Of a stretch of DNA of 14,454 nucleotides, positions 1 to 6,883 are shown in pieces. Source of the DNA: an uncultured Collinsella sp. (lineage in GTDB: Bacteria; Actinomycetota; Coriobacteriia; Coriobacteriales; Coriobacteriaceae); assembly GCA_900540945.1 (NCBI GenBank), contig UQHQ01000041.1:1-14454 (forward strand), read 5' to 3'. Numbering within the stretch: the stretch's first letter is position 1; each line of letters starts with the position of its first letter. The notes under the pieces are model-generated. The model was not told where the DNA came from. It made no database searches and saw only the letters and a program-made list of their open reading frames with translations. The position numbers and the translations under genes are program-made.

Positions 1-2
1 CT

Positions 3-32
3 GGTTACGCGGTTTGGTAAAACCGCGTAACC
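3..32 (-). terminator. Perfect hairpin after pyrE, probable terminator
   Basis: A perfect 13-bp inverted repeat (3-15 with 20-32) encloses a 4-nt loop, GGTA. It starts one base after the pyrE stop codon on the minus strand. The window ends two bases beyond the stem, so a following T-tract cannot be checked. Its position makes a transcription terminator or 3'-end stabiliser the natural reading. Confidence 0.6.
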
Positions 33-33
33 A

Positions 34-717
34 CTACTCCCGAGCTCCGTACTGCTCGTAGTAGGCGTCGATGGCGGCCTTGAGCTCGTCATCGATGACA
101 ACCTTGCCGTCGATCTCGTGGTTGTAGAGGGTCTCGACGACCTCGGCCATGGAAACGATGCTCGCGACGGGGAAACCGTACTTGGCCTCGATCTCCTTCT
201 GTGCGGTGGTCACGCCGCCCTTGCCGACCTCCATGCGGTTGAGGGACACGATCAGGCCCTTGATTTCGACGTCGGCAGCAGCCTTAACCTTGGGATAGGT
301 CTCGTCGATGGACTTGCCGCTGGTGGTGACATCCTCGACCATGACCACGCGGTCGCCGTCCTGGGGCTCGTAGCCCAGCAGGTTGCCCTTGTCGGCGCCG
401 TGGTCCTTGGCCTCCTTGCGGTCGCAGCAATACTTGACCTCCTTGCCGTACAGCTCGTGGTAGGCAATTGCGGTCACGACGGCCAGCGGAATACCCTTGT
501 AGGCCGGTCCAAACAGCACATCAAAGTCGTCGCCAAAGTTATCGTGGATGGCCTGGGCGTAATACTCGCCCAGCTTCTTGAGCTGATAGCCCGTCACGTA
601 GGCGCCGGCGTTCATAAAAAACGGGGACTGACGGCCGCTCTTGAGCGTAAAGCTGCCGAACTTAAGAACGTCGGACTCGACCATGAACTTGATGAACTCT
701 TGCTTGTAAGCCTCCAT
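34..717 (-). CDS. pyrE: Orotate phosphoribosyltransferase
   Basis: This 227-residue cytoplasmic enzyme joins orotate and PRPP to give orotidine 5'-monophosphate, the fifth step of de novo pyrimidine synthesis. Visible signatures in order: LKSGRQSP (25-32), the GPAYKG loop (70-75), the mobile catalytic loop RKEAKDHG (100-107) and the PRPP-binding segment VVMVEDVTTSGKS (124-136). All key residues are intact and the length is normal. The start at 717 is chosen over an in-frame upstream ATG at 786 because GAGGAG lies seven bases before it and homology begins there; the extra 23 residues are unlike the family. The gene stands alone here, with a hairpin just past the stop. A possible 34-codon leader ORF lies upstream, which could hint at translation-coupled control, but nothing in the sequence proves this. 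Confidence 0.95.
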   Translation of the reverse strand: MEAYKQEFIKFMVESDVLKFGSFTLKSGRQSPFFMNAGAYVTGYQLKKLGEYYAQAIHDNFGDDFDVLFGPAYKGIPLAVVTAIAYHELYGKEVKYCCDRKEAKDHGADKGNLLGYEPQDGDRVVMVEDVTTSGKSIDETYPKVKAAADVEIKGLIVSLNRMEVGKGGVTTAQKEIEAKYGFPVASIVSMAEVVETLYNHEIDGKVVIDDELKAAIDAYYEQYGARE

Positions 718-749
718 GCGGGCTCCTCTCGTAATCGCGTACATGCTCT

Positions 750-854
750 TCAGTTTAGCGCAGGCAGAGCATCGATGCGGGCGCACTTTGAGGCCACGGC
801 ATTCAGTAAAGGCTTTGTCAGGGGCAATGGTTTTCTGAACAATGGGGTTAACAT
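750..854 (-). CDS. Possible 34-residue leader peptide upstream of pyrE
   Basis: An ATG at 854 opens a 34-codon frame that starts MLTPLFRKPLPL and stops at 750-752, leaving 32 bases before the pyrE start. A purine-rich GAGGGAG stretch sits at ribosome-binding distance. Nearly half the codons are Leu, Pro or Ala. I do not recognise it as a protein family member. It could be a chance frame, a short upstream gene, or a leader whose translation affects pyrE expression; pyrE in E. coli is known to be controlled by translation-coupled attenuation in an upstream frame. Only the frame and the ribosome-binding site are seen. Confidence 0.3.
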   Translation of the reverse strand: MLTPLFRKPLPLTKPLLNAVASKCARIDALPALN

Positions 855-906
855 GGCAAACTCCCTCATCAAGAATCCGAGCGGATTAAAAAGGGGTACG
901 AGATTA

Positions 907-946
907 AACCGCCCCCATTTCCTGTGCTAAGGAAATGGGGGCGGTT
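907..946 (-). terminator. 16-bp hairpin, probable terminator of the ROK gene
   Basis: A perfect 16-bp inverted repeat (907-922 with 931-946) with an 8-nt loop lies 43 bases after the ROK stop codon on the minus strand. The last stem bases read GGTT and run into TAATCT, giving a weak T-rich tail. It separates the ROK fragment from the pyrE region. Confidence 0.6.
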
Positions 947-989
947 CACGCCGGCCTTTATCTTTTTCGACAGCCTCGTTTGACTCGCG

Positions 990-1712
990 CTACACCAGGC
1001 GCATGGCCTCCTGGACAGCACCGTAAAGGTTGGCGTCGTTGCCGAGCTCGGCCACCTTTATCTGCGGCACAGGAATGCCGGCAAGGGTCCCTTCGTAACC
1101 CGCGAGGGCCAGCGGCATCTGCGCACGCAGGGCATCGACGAGCTCGGGATGGCACGAGATGCCGCCTGCGATCACAAAGACCTCGGGGTCGAGCACGGCC
1201 TGCAGGTTGATGAGCTGTCCGTCAAAGGCGCGAGCGTAGCGGTCGAGCGCGCGCTGCGCCGCCATGTCGCCATCCGCGATCCACTCAAAGACGCGGCGGC
1301 CGTCCACCGGAGAACCCGCAGGCAGGCCCTTCTCGGCAATGGCGGCATCACGGAGCGCACGCCAACCGCCCGAACCCGCAAAGGAGTTTTCCGTGCTCGC
1401 GGCAGTCGTGACATCATTGCACAAGAAGCTGAACTCGCCTGCAAAGCAGTGCGCGCCGCGCAGGACCTTGCCGTCGATGACGATACCGCCGCCGATGCCC
1501 GTGCCGATAGCGAGCACCACGCCAAAACGCGTCCCGCGCAGAGCGCCAGCCGCATACTCACCGCGTGCACAGCACTTACCGTCGTTATTGACGGCAACCG
1601 GCACCCCCAGCGCCTCGCGCATGAGCTTTCCCAGTGGGCAGCCGTCCATAAACGTGAGCGCACCGCCGCGATGGATCGTTCCCGCGACGTCTCCCTCGTA
1701 GAGACCACTCAT
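990..1712 (-). pseudogene. ROK-family sugar kinase/regulator, N-terminally truncated
   Basis: The 240-residue frame carries the back of a ROK protein: the catalytic-Asp region VNNDGK (41-46, Asp44), the glycine-rich LAIGTGIGGGI (67-77), the AGEFSF segment (91-96) and the second ATPase region IAGGIS (181-186). ROK proteins run about 290-400 residues and begin with a DxGGT phosphate loop; that loop and roughly 70 residues are missing. An in-frame TAA touches the ATG on its 5' side, so the reading frame cannot extend, and the 140 bases further upstream encode nothing ROK-like in any frame. The zinc motif CxCGxxGC of classical ROK members is also absent, though some subfamilies lack it. A product without the phosphate loop should not be a working kinase, so I read this as a decayed gene. 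The remaining frame is clean, so loss may be recent, or the fragment may still be made from the GGGGA-preceded ATG. Confidence 0.7.
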
Positions 1713-1855
1713 TTAAGTACGTCCCCAATGACTAGGTAAAAATGGGCCATGTGTCCCAGTTGTGGAGACTCGTTGAGCCGTCTGGGTATCGTGAAAGATC
1801 GCGCACTCCCCCATCATCAAAAGTGACACACGCTACCTGTTGATGGGAGGCAGCC
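1713..1855. other. Unrecognised junction DNA between ROK remnant and DUF4428 gene
   Basis: This 143-base divergent intergenic stretch contains the point where ROK homology stops and the leader of the plus-strand cluster. It includes near-repeated words (GTCCCCAATGACT near 1721-1733 and GTGTCCCAGTTG near 1750-1761) and a 7-bp inverted repeat, CCCATCA (1810-1816) with TGATGGG (1841-1847), that overlaps the start of the ribosome-binding region. No convincing promoter, transposase remnant or small gene is seen. Confidence 0.4.
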
Positions 1856-2593
1856 ATGGGCTTCTTTGACAAGATGTTCGAGAAGAAAGAGTGCGCGATT
1901 TGCGGTACCGAACTGGGGCTTTTGGGAAAGACCAAGATCAACGAAGGCTACCTGTGCAAAGAGTGCGTCGGCAAGCTCTCCCCCTTCTTTGGCAGCTATC
2001 GCTCCAGCACCGCGGACGATATCCGTGAGCAGCTCGCCTACCGCGAGGCCAACGCCGAGCGCCTGGCCTCGTTCAACCCCACGCGCACGCTCTCTGCCGG
2101 GCGCACCAACATCATGCTCGATGAGGACGCGGGCCTGCTGATCATCACTTCGCAGAGCCGCTGGCGCGACGCCAATCCCGACATCATCGAGTTCTCGCAG
2201 GTACTCGGCTGCGATATGGATATCGACGAGCATCGGACCGAGATCTATCGCGAGACCAAGGACGGCGAGCGCGAGAGCTACAACCCGCCGCGCTATGACC
2301 TGGATTACGACTTTAATCTGACCATCCACGTCAACACGCCGTACTTTACCGAGATCAACCTACGCGTAAACGACTCCACCATCGATCAGCGCGGTTCCAT
2401 CGAATACCGCGAGGCCAAGCGCCAGGCAACCGAGGTCCGCGACGCGCTGGTGCAGCTGCGTCAGGAAACGCGCGACAGCGTCGTGGCCGCTAAGGCCCCC
2501 AAGACCGCGGTCACCTGCCCCTTCTGCGGTGCAACCACCATTCCCGATGCCAGTGGGCGCTGCGAATACTGTGGTGGCGCCATCGGCGCATAG
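1856..2593 (+). CDS. DUF4428 protein with C-terminal zinc ribbon
   Basis: This 245-residue soluble protein has two probable metal sites. The N-terminal one (Cys13, Cys16, Cys34, Cys37) in the context CAICGTELG...GYLCKEC matches the DUF4428 family, whose function is unknown. The C-terminal one (Cys221, Cys224, Cys236, Cys239) is a compact CPFC...CEYC zinc ribbon. Between them, residues 80-190 look beta-rich, resembling a folded ligand- or protein-binding domain, and 190-215 is a charged helix. No signal peptide or membrane segment is visible. GGGAGG lies five bases before the ATG. It leads a run of metal-ribbon genes, with the next start only 24 bases after its stop, so a shared transcript and joint function with the membrane zinc-ribbon and SPFH proteins are likely. 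The biochemical role is unknown. Confidence 0.8.
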   Translation: MGFFDKMFEKKECAICGTELGLLGKTKINEGYLCKECVGKLSPFFGSYRSSTADDIREQLAYREANAERLASFNPTRTLSAGRTNIMLDEDAGLLIITSQSRWRDANPDIIEFSQVLGCDMDIDEHRTEIYRETKDGERESYNPPRYDLDYDFNLTIHVNTPYFTEINLRVNDSTIDQRGSIEYREAKRQATEVRDALVQLRQETRDSVVAAKAPKTAVTCPFCGATTIPDASGRCEYCGGAIGA

Positions 2594-2617
2594 CCTCCGG
2601 CACGGAAAGGACCGATC

Positions 2618-3940
2618 ATGGCCTTCGAGAGCGTCAACTATCAGTGCCCTGCGTGTGGCGGCCCTCTTCACTTTGCCGGTGCCGAGCAAAAACTCGTCTG
2701 CGACTACTGCGATTCGCGTTTTGAAGTCGAAGAGGTCGAGGCCCTCTATCGCGAGCGCCAGGACAAGGCAGATGCCAAAGCCGATGCCGCAGCCGCGGCT
2801 CCCAAACCTGCTGTCGACGATGCCGTGCAGGAGCTGGCTCAAAACGCCGGCTACATCTGCTCGTCGTGCGGCGCCGAGCTGGTCTCGGACGGCACCGTCG
2901 CCGTTACCACCTGCCCATACTGCGGCAACTCCGCCGTGGCACCTGGCCAGCTCTCGGGCGACTTCTCACCCGACCTGGTGATTCCGTTTAAGCTCGGGCG
3001 CGACGATGTCATGGCCGCGCTCAAAGACCACTACAAGGGCAAAATCCTGCTGCCCAAGAGCTTTGTCACCGGCAACCACATCGACGAGGTCCAAGGCGTT
3101 TACGTGCCGTTTTGGCTCTACGGCGCCCGCGTTGACGGCGAAGTGTACTTTGACGCGACCAACGAGACCGTGACCGAGGAATCCGACCGCACCGTCACGA
3201 CCACCGACCACTACGATGCCTACCGCAAGGGAAATATCTCGTTTAAGCGCGTGCCCGTCGACGGATCGTCCAAGATGCCCGACGGCCACATGGACGCCAT
3301 CGAGCCGTTTGACTACGACGCACTGCGCCCGTTCTCGGTCGCGTATATGCCCGGCTACATCGCCAACCGCTACGACGAGGATTGCGAGACCTGCAAGGCG
3401 CGTGCCGAGCGCCGCATGGAGGAGAGCACGATCTCGGCCCTGCGCGAGACCGTCGTCGACGAATATGACGATGCCACGGTCGAAAGCAAGCAGCTCGACT
3501 ACACCTGGGAAGACAGCGACTACGCCCTGTTCCCCGTGTGGATGCTCTCTACCTCGTGGAACGGCAAGAGTTATCTGTTTGCCATGAACGGCCAGACCGG
3601 TCGCATGGTCGGCGAACTCCCCTGCTCCAAGCCCAAGCTCGCTATCGCCTCGGTGCTGTTCTTTGTGATCGGATTTGTCCTTTCCCAGATTCTCTTTATG
3701 GGCGAGAACGCCTTCAATCCGGATTACCTCACCTTTGATGTCGAGGGCATCCTCATCAACATCGTCGCGCCGCTGATCATCGTGATCATCGCAGACGTGC
3801 TGCTGGTAGGCCAGCTCAAGACGGCCAACGAGGCCACCCACGCCGACTGCTACTGCGGCGAGCTCGACCTGACCGAGAAGCACGACACCTTCAGCCACAC
3901 CGAGACCACCGTTGTCATGAAGGACAACAAGGACGATTAG
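2618..3940 (+). CDS. TFIIB-type double zinc-ribbon membrane protein (YdjG-like)
   Basis: This 440-residue protein begins with two zinc ribbons (Cys10/13/28/31 and Cys81/84/99/102) separated by an Ala/Lys-rich linker. A long mixed domain follows (about 115-335), with the family-typical VYVPFWLYGA (161-170) and FPVWMLST (305-312). Two membrane segments come next, about 340-360 and 378-398, then a short acidic tail. The layout matches proteins annotated as TFIIB-type zinc-ribbon proteins, including B. subtilis YdjG, which is encoded with pspA and the SPFH protein YdjI. These are not helicases or RNA polymerase subunits despite such automatic names. The role inferred is a membrane anchor or scaffold for its SPFH neighbour, which begins 48 bases downstream. 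GGAAAGGACC precedes the ATG. The Cys-rich ends probably face the cytoplasm. Confidence 0.8.
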   Translation: MAFESVNYQCPACGGPLHFAGAEQKLVCDYCDSRFEVEEVEALYRERQDKADAKADAAAAAPKPAVDDAVQELAQNAGYICSSCGAELVSDGTVAVTTCPYCGNSAVAPGQLSGDFSPDLVIPFKLGRDDVMAALKDHYKGKILLPKSFVTGNHIDEVQGVYVPFWLYGARVDGEVYFDATNETVTEESDRTVTTTDHYDAYRKGNISFKRVPVDGSSKMPDGHMDAIEPFDYDALRPFSVAYMPGYIANRYDEDCETCKARAERRMEESTISALRETVVDEYDDATVESKQLDYTWEDSDYALFPVWMLSTSWNGKSYLFAMNGQTGRMVGELPCSKPKLAIASVLFFVIGFVLSQILFMGENAFNPDYLTFDVEGILINIVAPLIIVIIADVLLVGQLKTANEATHADCYCGELDLTEKHDTFSHTETTVVMKDNKDD

Positions 3941-3988
3941 CCATTCTGACCAATACCACCCGGCCTTTGACAAGAAAGGAAGATCACC

Positions 3989-5230
3989 ATGGGACTCTTG
4001 AAAGCTGGATTGGGTGCTGCCGGCGGCGTCATGGCCGACCAGTGGAAGGAATTTATCTATTGCGAATCGATGCCCGCTGACGTCTTGGCCTGCAAGGGCA
4101 GCAAGCGCACCGGCGGCCGCAGCTCCAACACGCGCGGCGAGGACAACGTCATCTCCAACGGCTCGGTCATCGCCGTCAACGACGGCCAGGGCATGCTCGT
4201 GGTGCAAAACGGCAAGATCATCGAGGTCGCACTGGAGCCTGGTGAGTTTGTCTTTGACACCGGCAGCGAGCCGAGCGTCTTCAGCGGTAACCTGGGCGAC
4301 TCCATCAAGGAGACCTTCGCCAATATCGGCAGCCGCTTTACCTTTGGCGGCGACGCCGGCAAAGACCAGCGCGTCTACTTTATCAACACCAAGGAGATCA
4401 TCGGCAACAAGTACGGCACCGCCTCGCCTGTGCCCTTCCGCGTGGTCGATAACAACATTGGCCTGGATGTCGACATCTCCGTTCGCTGCAACGGCGAGTA
4501 TTCGTACCGCATCACCAACCCGCTGCTGTTCTACACCAACGTGTGCGGCAACGTGACCGATAGCTACACGCGCGACAAGATCGACAGCCAGCTTAAGTCC
4601 GAGCTGCTCACCGCCCTGCAGCCCGCCTTTGCCAAGATTTCGGAGATGGGCATCCGCTACAGCGCTATCCCCGGTCACACCACCGAGCTCGCCCGCGCGC
4701 TCAACGAAGTCCTCTCCGCCGACTGGCGCGACCTACGTGGCGTCGAGATCGTGAGCTTTGGCGTCAACTCCATCGCCGCCTCGCAAGAAGACGAGCAGAT
4801 GATCAAGGACCTGCAGAAGGCCGCAGTCATGCGCGATCCCACCATGGCAGCCGCCAACATCGCCAGCGCCCAGAGCGACGCGATGCGCGCGGCAGCGGCC
4901 AACCCCAACGGCGCGATGGCAGGCTTTATGGGCATGGGCATGGCAGGTGGCATGGGCGGCATGAACGCCAGCCAGCTGTTCGCCGCCGGTCAGGCACAGC
5001 AGCAGGCTGCCCCGCAGCCGGCTCCGGCTCCCGCCCCCGCACCGGCACCCGCTGCCGCACCTGCGGCCGGCGCATGGACCTGCAGCTGCGGCGCCACCAA
5101 CACCGGCAAGTTCTGCTCCGAGTGCGGCAGCCCCGCACCCGCCCCGGCACCGGCCAAGTGGTTCTGCCCCAACTGCGGTAGCGAAAACGGCGGCAAGTTC
5201 TGCAGCAACTGCGGAACGCCCAGGCCCTAA
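3989..5230 (+). CDS. SPFH-domain protein with two C-terminal zinc ribbons (YdjI-like)
   Basis: This 413-residue protein belongs to the SPFH group sometimes labelled 'virion core protein' and related to B. subtilis YdjI. Residues about 20-275 form the SPFH region, with GSVIAVNDGQGMLVVQNGKI (58-77) near its start. An Ala-rich helix (about 285-310), a Gly/Met-rich stretch (313-326) and a Pro-Ala linker (342-360) lead into two ribbons: Cys365/367/376/379, with an unusual CxC first pair, and Cys393/396/405/408 of standard CxxC form. No membrane segment is visible, so it probably reaches the membrane through the preceding zinc-ribbon membrane protein. SPFH proteins assemble into large membrane-associated rings or domains. 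AAAGGAAG precedes the ATG. An envelope-integrity role is inferred from the Bacillus operon; no pspA lies in this window. Confidence 0.85.
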   Translation: MGLLKAGLGAAGGVMADQWKEFIYCESMPADVLACKGSKRTGGRSSNTRGEDNVISNGSVIAVNDGQGMLVVQNGKIIEVALEPGEFVFDTGSEPSVFSGNLGDSIKETFANIGSRFTFGGDAGKDQRVYFINTKEIIGNKYGTASPVPFRVVDNNIGLDVDISVRCNGEYSYRITNPLLFYTNVCGNVTDSYTRDKIDSQLKSELLTALQPAFAKISEMGIRYSAIPGHTTELARALNEVLSADWRDLRGVEIVSFGVNSIAASQEDEQMIKDLQKAAVMRDPTMAAANIASAQSDAMRAAAANPNGAMAGFMGMGMAGGMGGMNASQLFAAGQAQQQAAPQPAPAPAPAPAPAAAPAAGAWTCSCGATNTGKFCSECGSPAPAPAPAKWFCPNCGSENGGKFCSNCGTPRP

Positions 5231-5249
5231 CCCCTCTATCTGGTAATTG

Positions 5250-5271
5250 GCGGGGGTTCCGCCACCCCCGC
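5250..5271 (+). terminator. GC-rich hairpin between SPFH and lipoprotein genes
   Basis: A perfect 8-bp stem (5250-5257 with 5264-5271) with a 6-nt loop lies 19 bases past the SPFH stop. It is followed by ATTTGCTTC rather than a real T-run, so it is at best a partial terminator or processing structure that may lower expression of the lipoprotein gene. Confidence 0.4.
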
Positions 5272-5310
5272 ATTTGCTTCTATGGGTTTCGTTCGATAAA
5301 GGAGGACACC

Positions 5311-6153
5311 ATGAAGACAACGTTCAAAAAGTCCGCGCTCGCATTCCTGACATGTATCTTGGCGCTCGCCTTTGCCCTGACGGGCTGCAGCGGCGGCGGC
5401 AAAGACCCCAAGGCCAACTTCGTCGGCAGCTGGCAGTACTCGGGTGGAACCTTGGACGGCGAAGAGCTCACCGATGAGTACATGGATATGCTCAAGGAGT
5501 GGGGCCTCAACTGTATCCTGATCCTCGACGAAGACGGCACGGGCGTCCTCGACATGTTCCTTGAGGTCGCCGACCTGAAATGGGAGGCCAAGGACGCCAC
5601 CACCGTAACGATTACCGCCGAAGATGAGTCGCACGACCTGAAGCTCAAGGACGACAAGCTCGTCCTGGAGGTGGACGGCGACAAGATTATCTTTACGAAG
5701 TCCGACAAGGATCTGTCCGGTACGGTGAAGAAGGATCGCGAGAACGCCGAGAAGGAAGAGGAGATCGATGAGGCCGTCGAAGACGACGACGTCCAGAGCA
5801 TCGAAATCTCCCCCGCCGTCACCGTCGCCGATGACGACCTGTGCACCATCACCATCACCGAAAAGTTCAAGGACGACTGGGGCGACATCGGCTTTGTCGT
5901 CAACATCACCAACAAGAGCGACAAGGACCTGACCTTCTACGCTCCTTCCGGCAAGACCAACGTCAACGGCACCATGAAGGAACCCTGGTTCTCGGCTCAC
6001 CTGATGCCCGGCACCAACGCCACCGAGGAATTCACGTTCTCGAGCGGCGAGCTTGACAGCCTTGACGACCTGGTCAACACGACCATCGGCATCGACGCCT
6101 ACCTGACCGATTCCTACGAGGACGTCGCCTCCTACAGCGCAACCATCGCGTAA
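5311..6153 (+). CDS. Lipoprotein with lipocalin-like N-terminal domain
   Basis: This 280-residue secreted protein starts with a basic N-terminus, a hydrophobic core and the lipobox LTGC, so Cys26 should be lipidated and the protein held on the outer face of the membrane. Residues 37-130 (FVGSWQYSGG, DEDGTG, WEAKDATTVTIT) follow the pattern of small lipocalin-like beta-barrel domains common in Gram-positive lipoproteins. A very acidic stretch (about 144-160) joins this to a beta-rich C-terminal domain (165-280) with the phrase FVVNITNKSDKDLTFYA, typical of extracytoplasmic immunoglobulin-like folds. The ligand is unknown. An ideal AAAGGAGG lies just upstream. It sits 80 bases after the SPFH gene behind a weak hairpin and ends before a strong one, so co-expression with the zinc-ribbon/SPFH cluster is plausible but not shown. 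Confidence 0.8.
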   Translation: MKTTFKKSALAFLTCILALAFALTGCSGGGKDPKANFVGSWQYSGGTLDGEELTDEYMDMLKEWGLNCILILDEDGTGVLDMFLEVADLKWEAKDATTVTITAEDESHDLKLKDDKLVLEVDGDKIIFTKSDKDLSGTVKKDRENAEKEEEIDEAVEDDDVQSIEISPAVTVADDDLCTITITEKFKDDWGDIGFVVNITNKSDKDLTFYAPSGKTNVNGTMKEPWFSAHLMPGTNATEEFTFSSGELDSLDDLVNTTIGIDAYLTDSYEDVASYSATIA

Positions 6154-6202
6154 CGGCACGTAACATCAGCCGCGGTTGGCGGACACATCCGCGCACATGT
6201 CA

Positions 6203-6237
6203 GGCGGGGCCGCAGGAGATAATCCTGCGGCCCCGCC
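6203..6237. terminator. Strong 15-bp hairpin between convergent genes
   Basis: A perfect, very GC-rich 15-bp stem (6203-6217 with 6223-6237) with a 5-nt loop lies between the lipoprotein stop and the response-regulator stop, which face each other. GCTTTAT follows on the plus strand. The position fits a terminator serving the plus-strand cluster and perhaps both directions. Confidence 0.7.
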
Positions 6238-6262
6238 GCTTTATGCCGATGCGTAACGAGCG

Positions 6263-6883
6263 CTAGCGCTCCATGTTGGGAACGATGCTGCCCTCGGTCA
6301 CCGCATGCACGGCAAGGCGCATGATGTTGTCGTAGCCGGTCTTGCTTAGGATCTCCGAGATGCGGCGCTTGATGGTGCCCTCGCTCATAAACAGCTCGGC
6401 CGCGATCTCGCGGCGGCTCTTGCCCTCGCAGGCAAGGCGCAAAATCGACAGCTCAACATCGTCGAGTGCCGCCGTGCCCGAAAAAATGCTCTCGGGCGGC
6501 TTGGGAAACGTGCAATAGCCCGCCAGCGTGGAGCGCATCACGGCGAACAGCTCGTCGATACCGACGTTCTTGTACACAAAGCTATCGACGCCCGCCTCGC
6601 GGGCCTGATCGACAAAGGTGATCTCGGGCATGCCGGTCATGATAATGATGCGACACTCGGGCAGCTGCTCCTTGATGCGCGCCGCCGCCACGATGCCGTT
6701 GGAATCATGTTCGGTGCATACGTCCATCAGTATCATGTCCGGGCGCTCCCTGAGCGCGACACCCAAGGCCTCGGAGGCATCGGCGATGGCGGAAACAACG
6801 GTCATATCGGGCTGGTCGCCAACGGAGCGCGCCAGGCTTTCGCGCAGGATGGCCTGATCTTCGACAATTAACACGCGGATCAT
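6263..6883 (-). CDS. LuxR/NarL-family response regulator
   Basis: This 206-residue cytoplasmic regulator has an N-terminal receiver domain with the acidic pair Glu8-Asp9, phospho-acceptor Asp54 (ILMD), Thr83 and Lys105 (VYKN), all in the expected positions. A C-terminal LuxR-type helix-turn-helix covers about 143-200 (LSILRLACEGKSRREIA then MSEGTIKRRISEIL). Phosphorylation should allow dimerisation and binding to target promoters, which cannot be told from the sequence. Its ATG overlaps the stop of the upstream sensor-kinase gene by the sequence ATGA, showing translational coupling, and AAAGGAG precedes it. Both sensors directly upstream are the obvious partners. It is the last gene of the operon, followed by the convergent hairpin. 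Confidence 0.92.
   Translation of the reverse strand: MIRVLIVEDQAILRESLARSVGDQPDMTVVSAIADASEALGVALRERPDMILMDVCTEHDSNGIVAAARIKEQLPECRIIIMTGMPEITFVDQAREAGVDSFVYKNVGIDELFAVMRSTLAGYCTFPKPPESIFSGTAALDDVELSILRLACEGKSRREIAAELFMSEGTIKRRISEILSKTGYDNIMRLAVHAVTEGSIVPNMER

Noticed and set aside
118..930. 270-codon plus-strand frame opposite pyrE
   Set aside because: It is antisense to a fully convincing pyrE, low-complexity in Leu/Val/Gly, has no family features, and ends inside a hairpin.
1732..1941. 69-codon minus-strand frame across the ROK/DUF4428 junction
   Set aside because: It overlaps the start of a well-supported gene in antisense, has no ribosome-binding site and no recognisable domain.
2966..4678. 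570-codon minus-strand frame
   Set aside because: It is the shadow of the zinc-ribbon and SPFH genes caused by high GC at third codon positions; the translation is repetitive and unlike any family.
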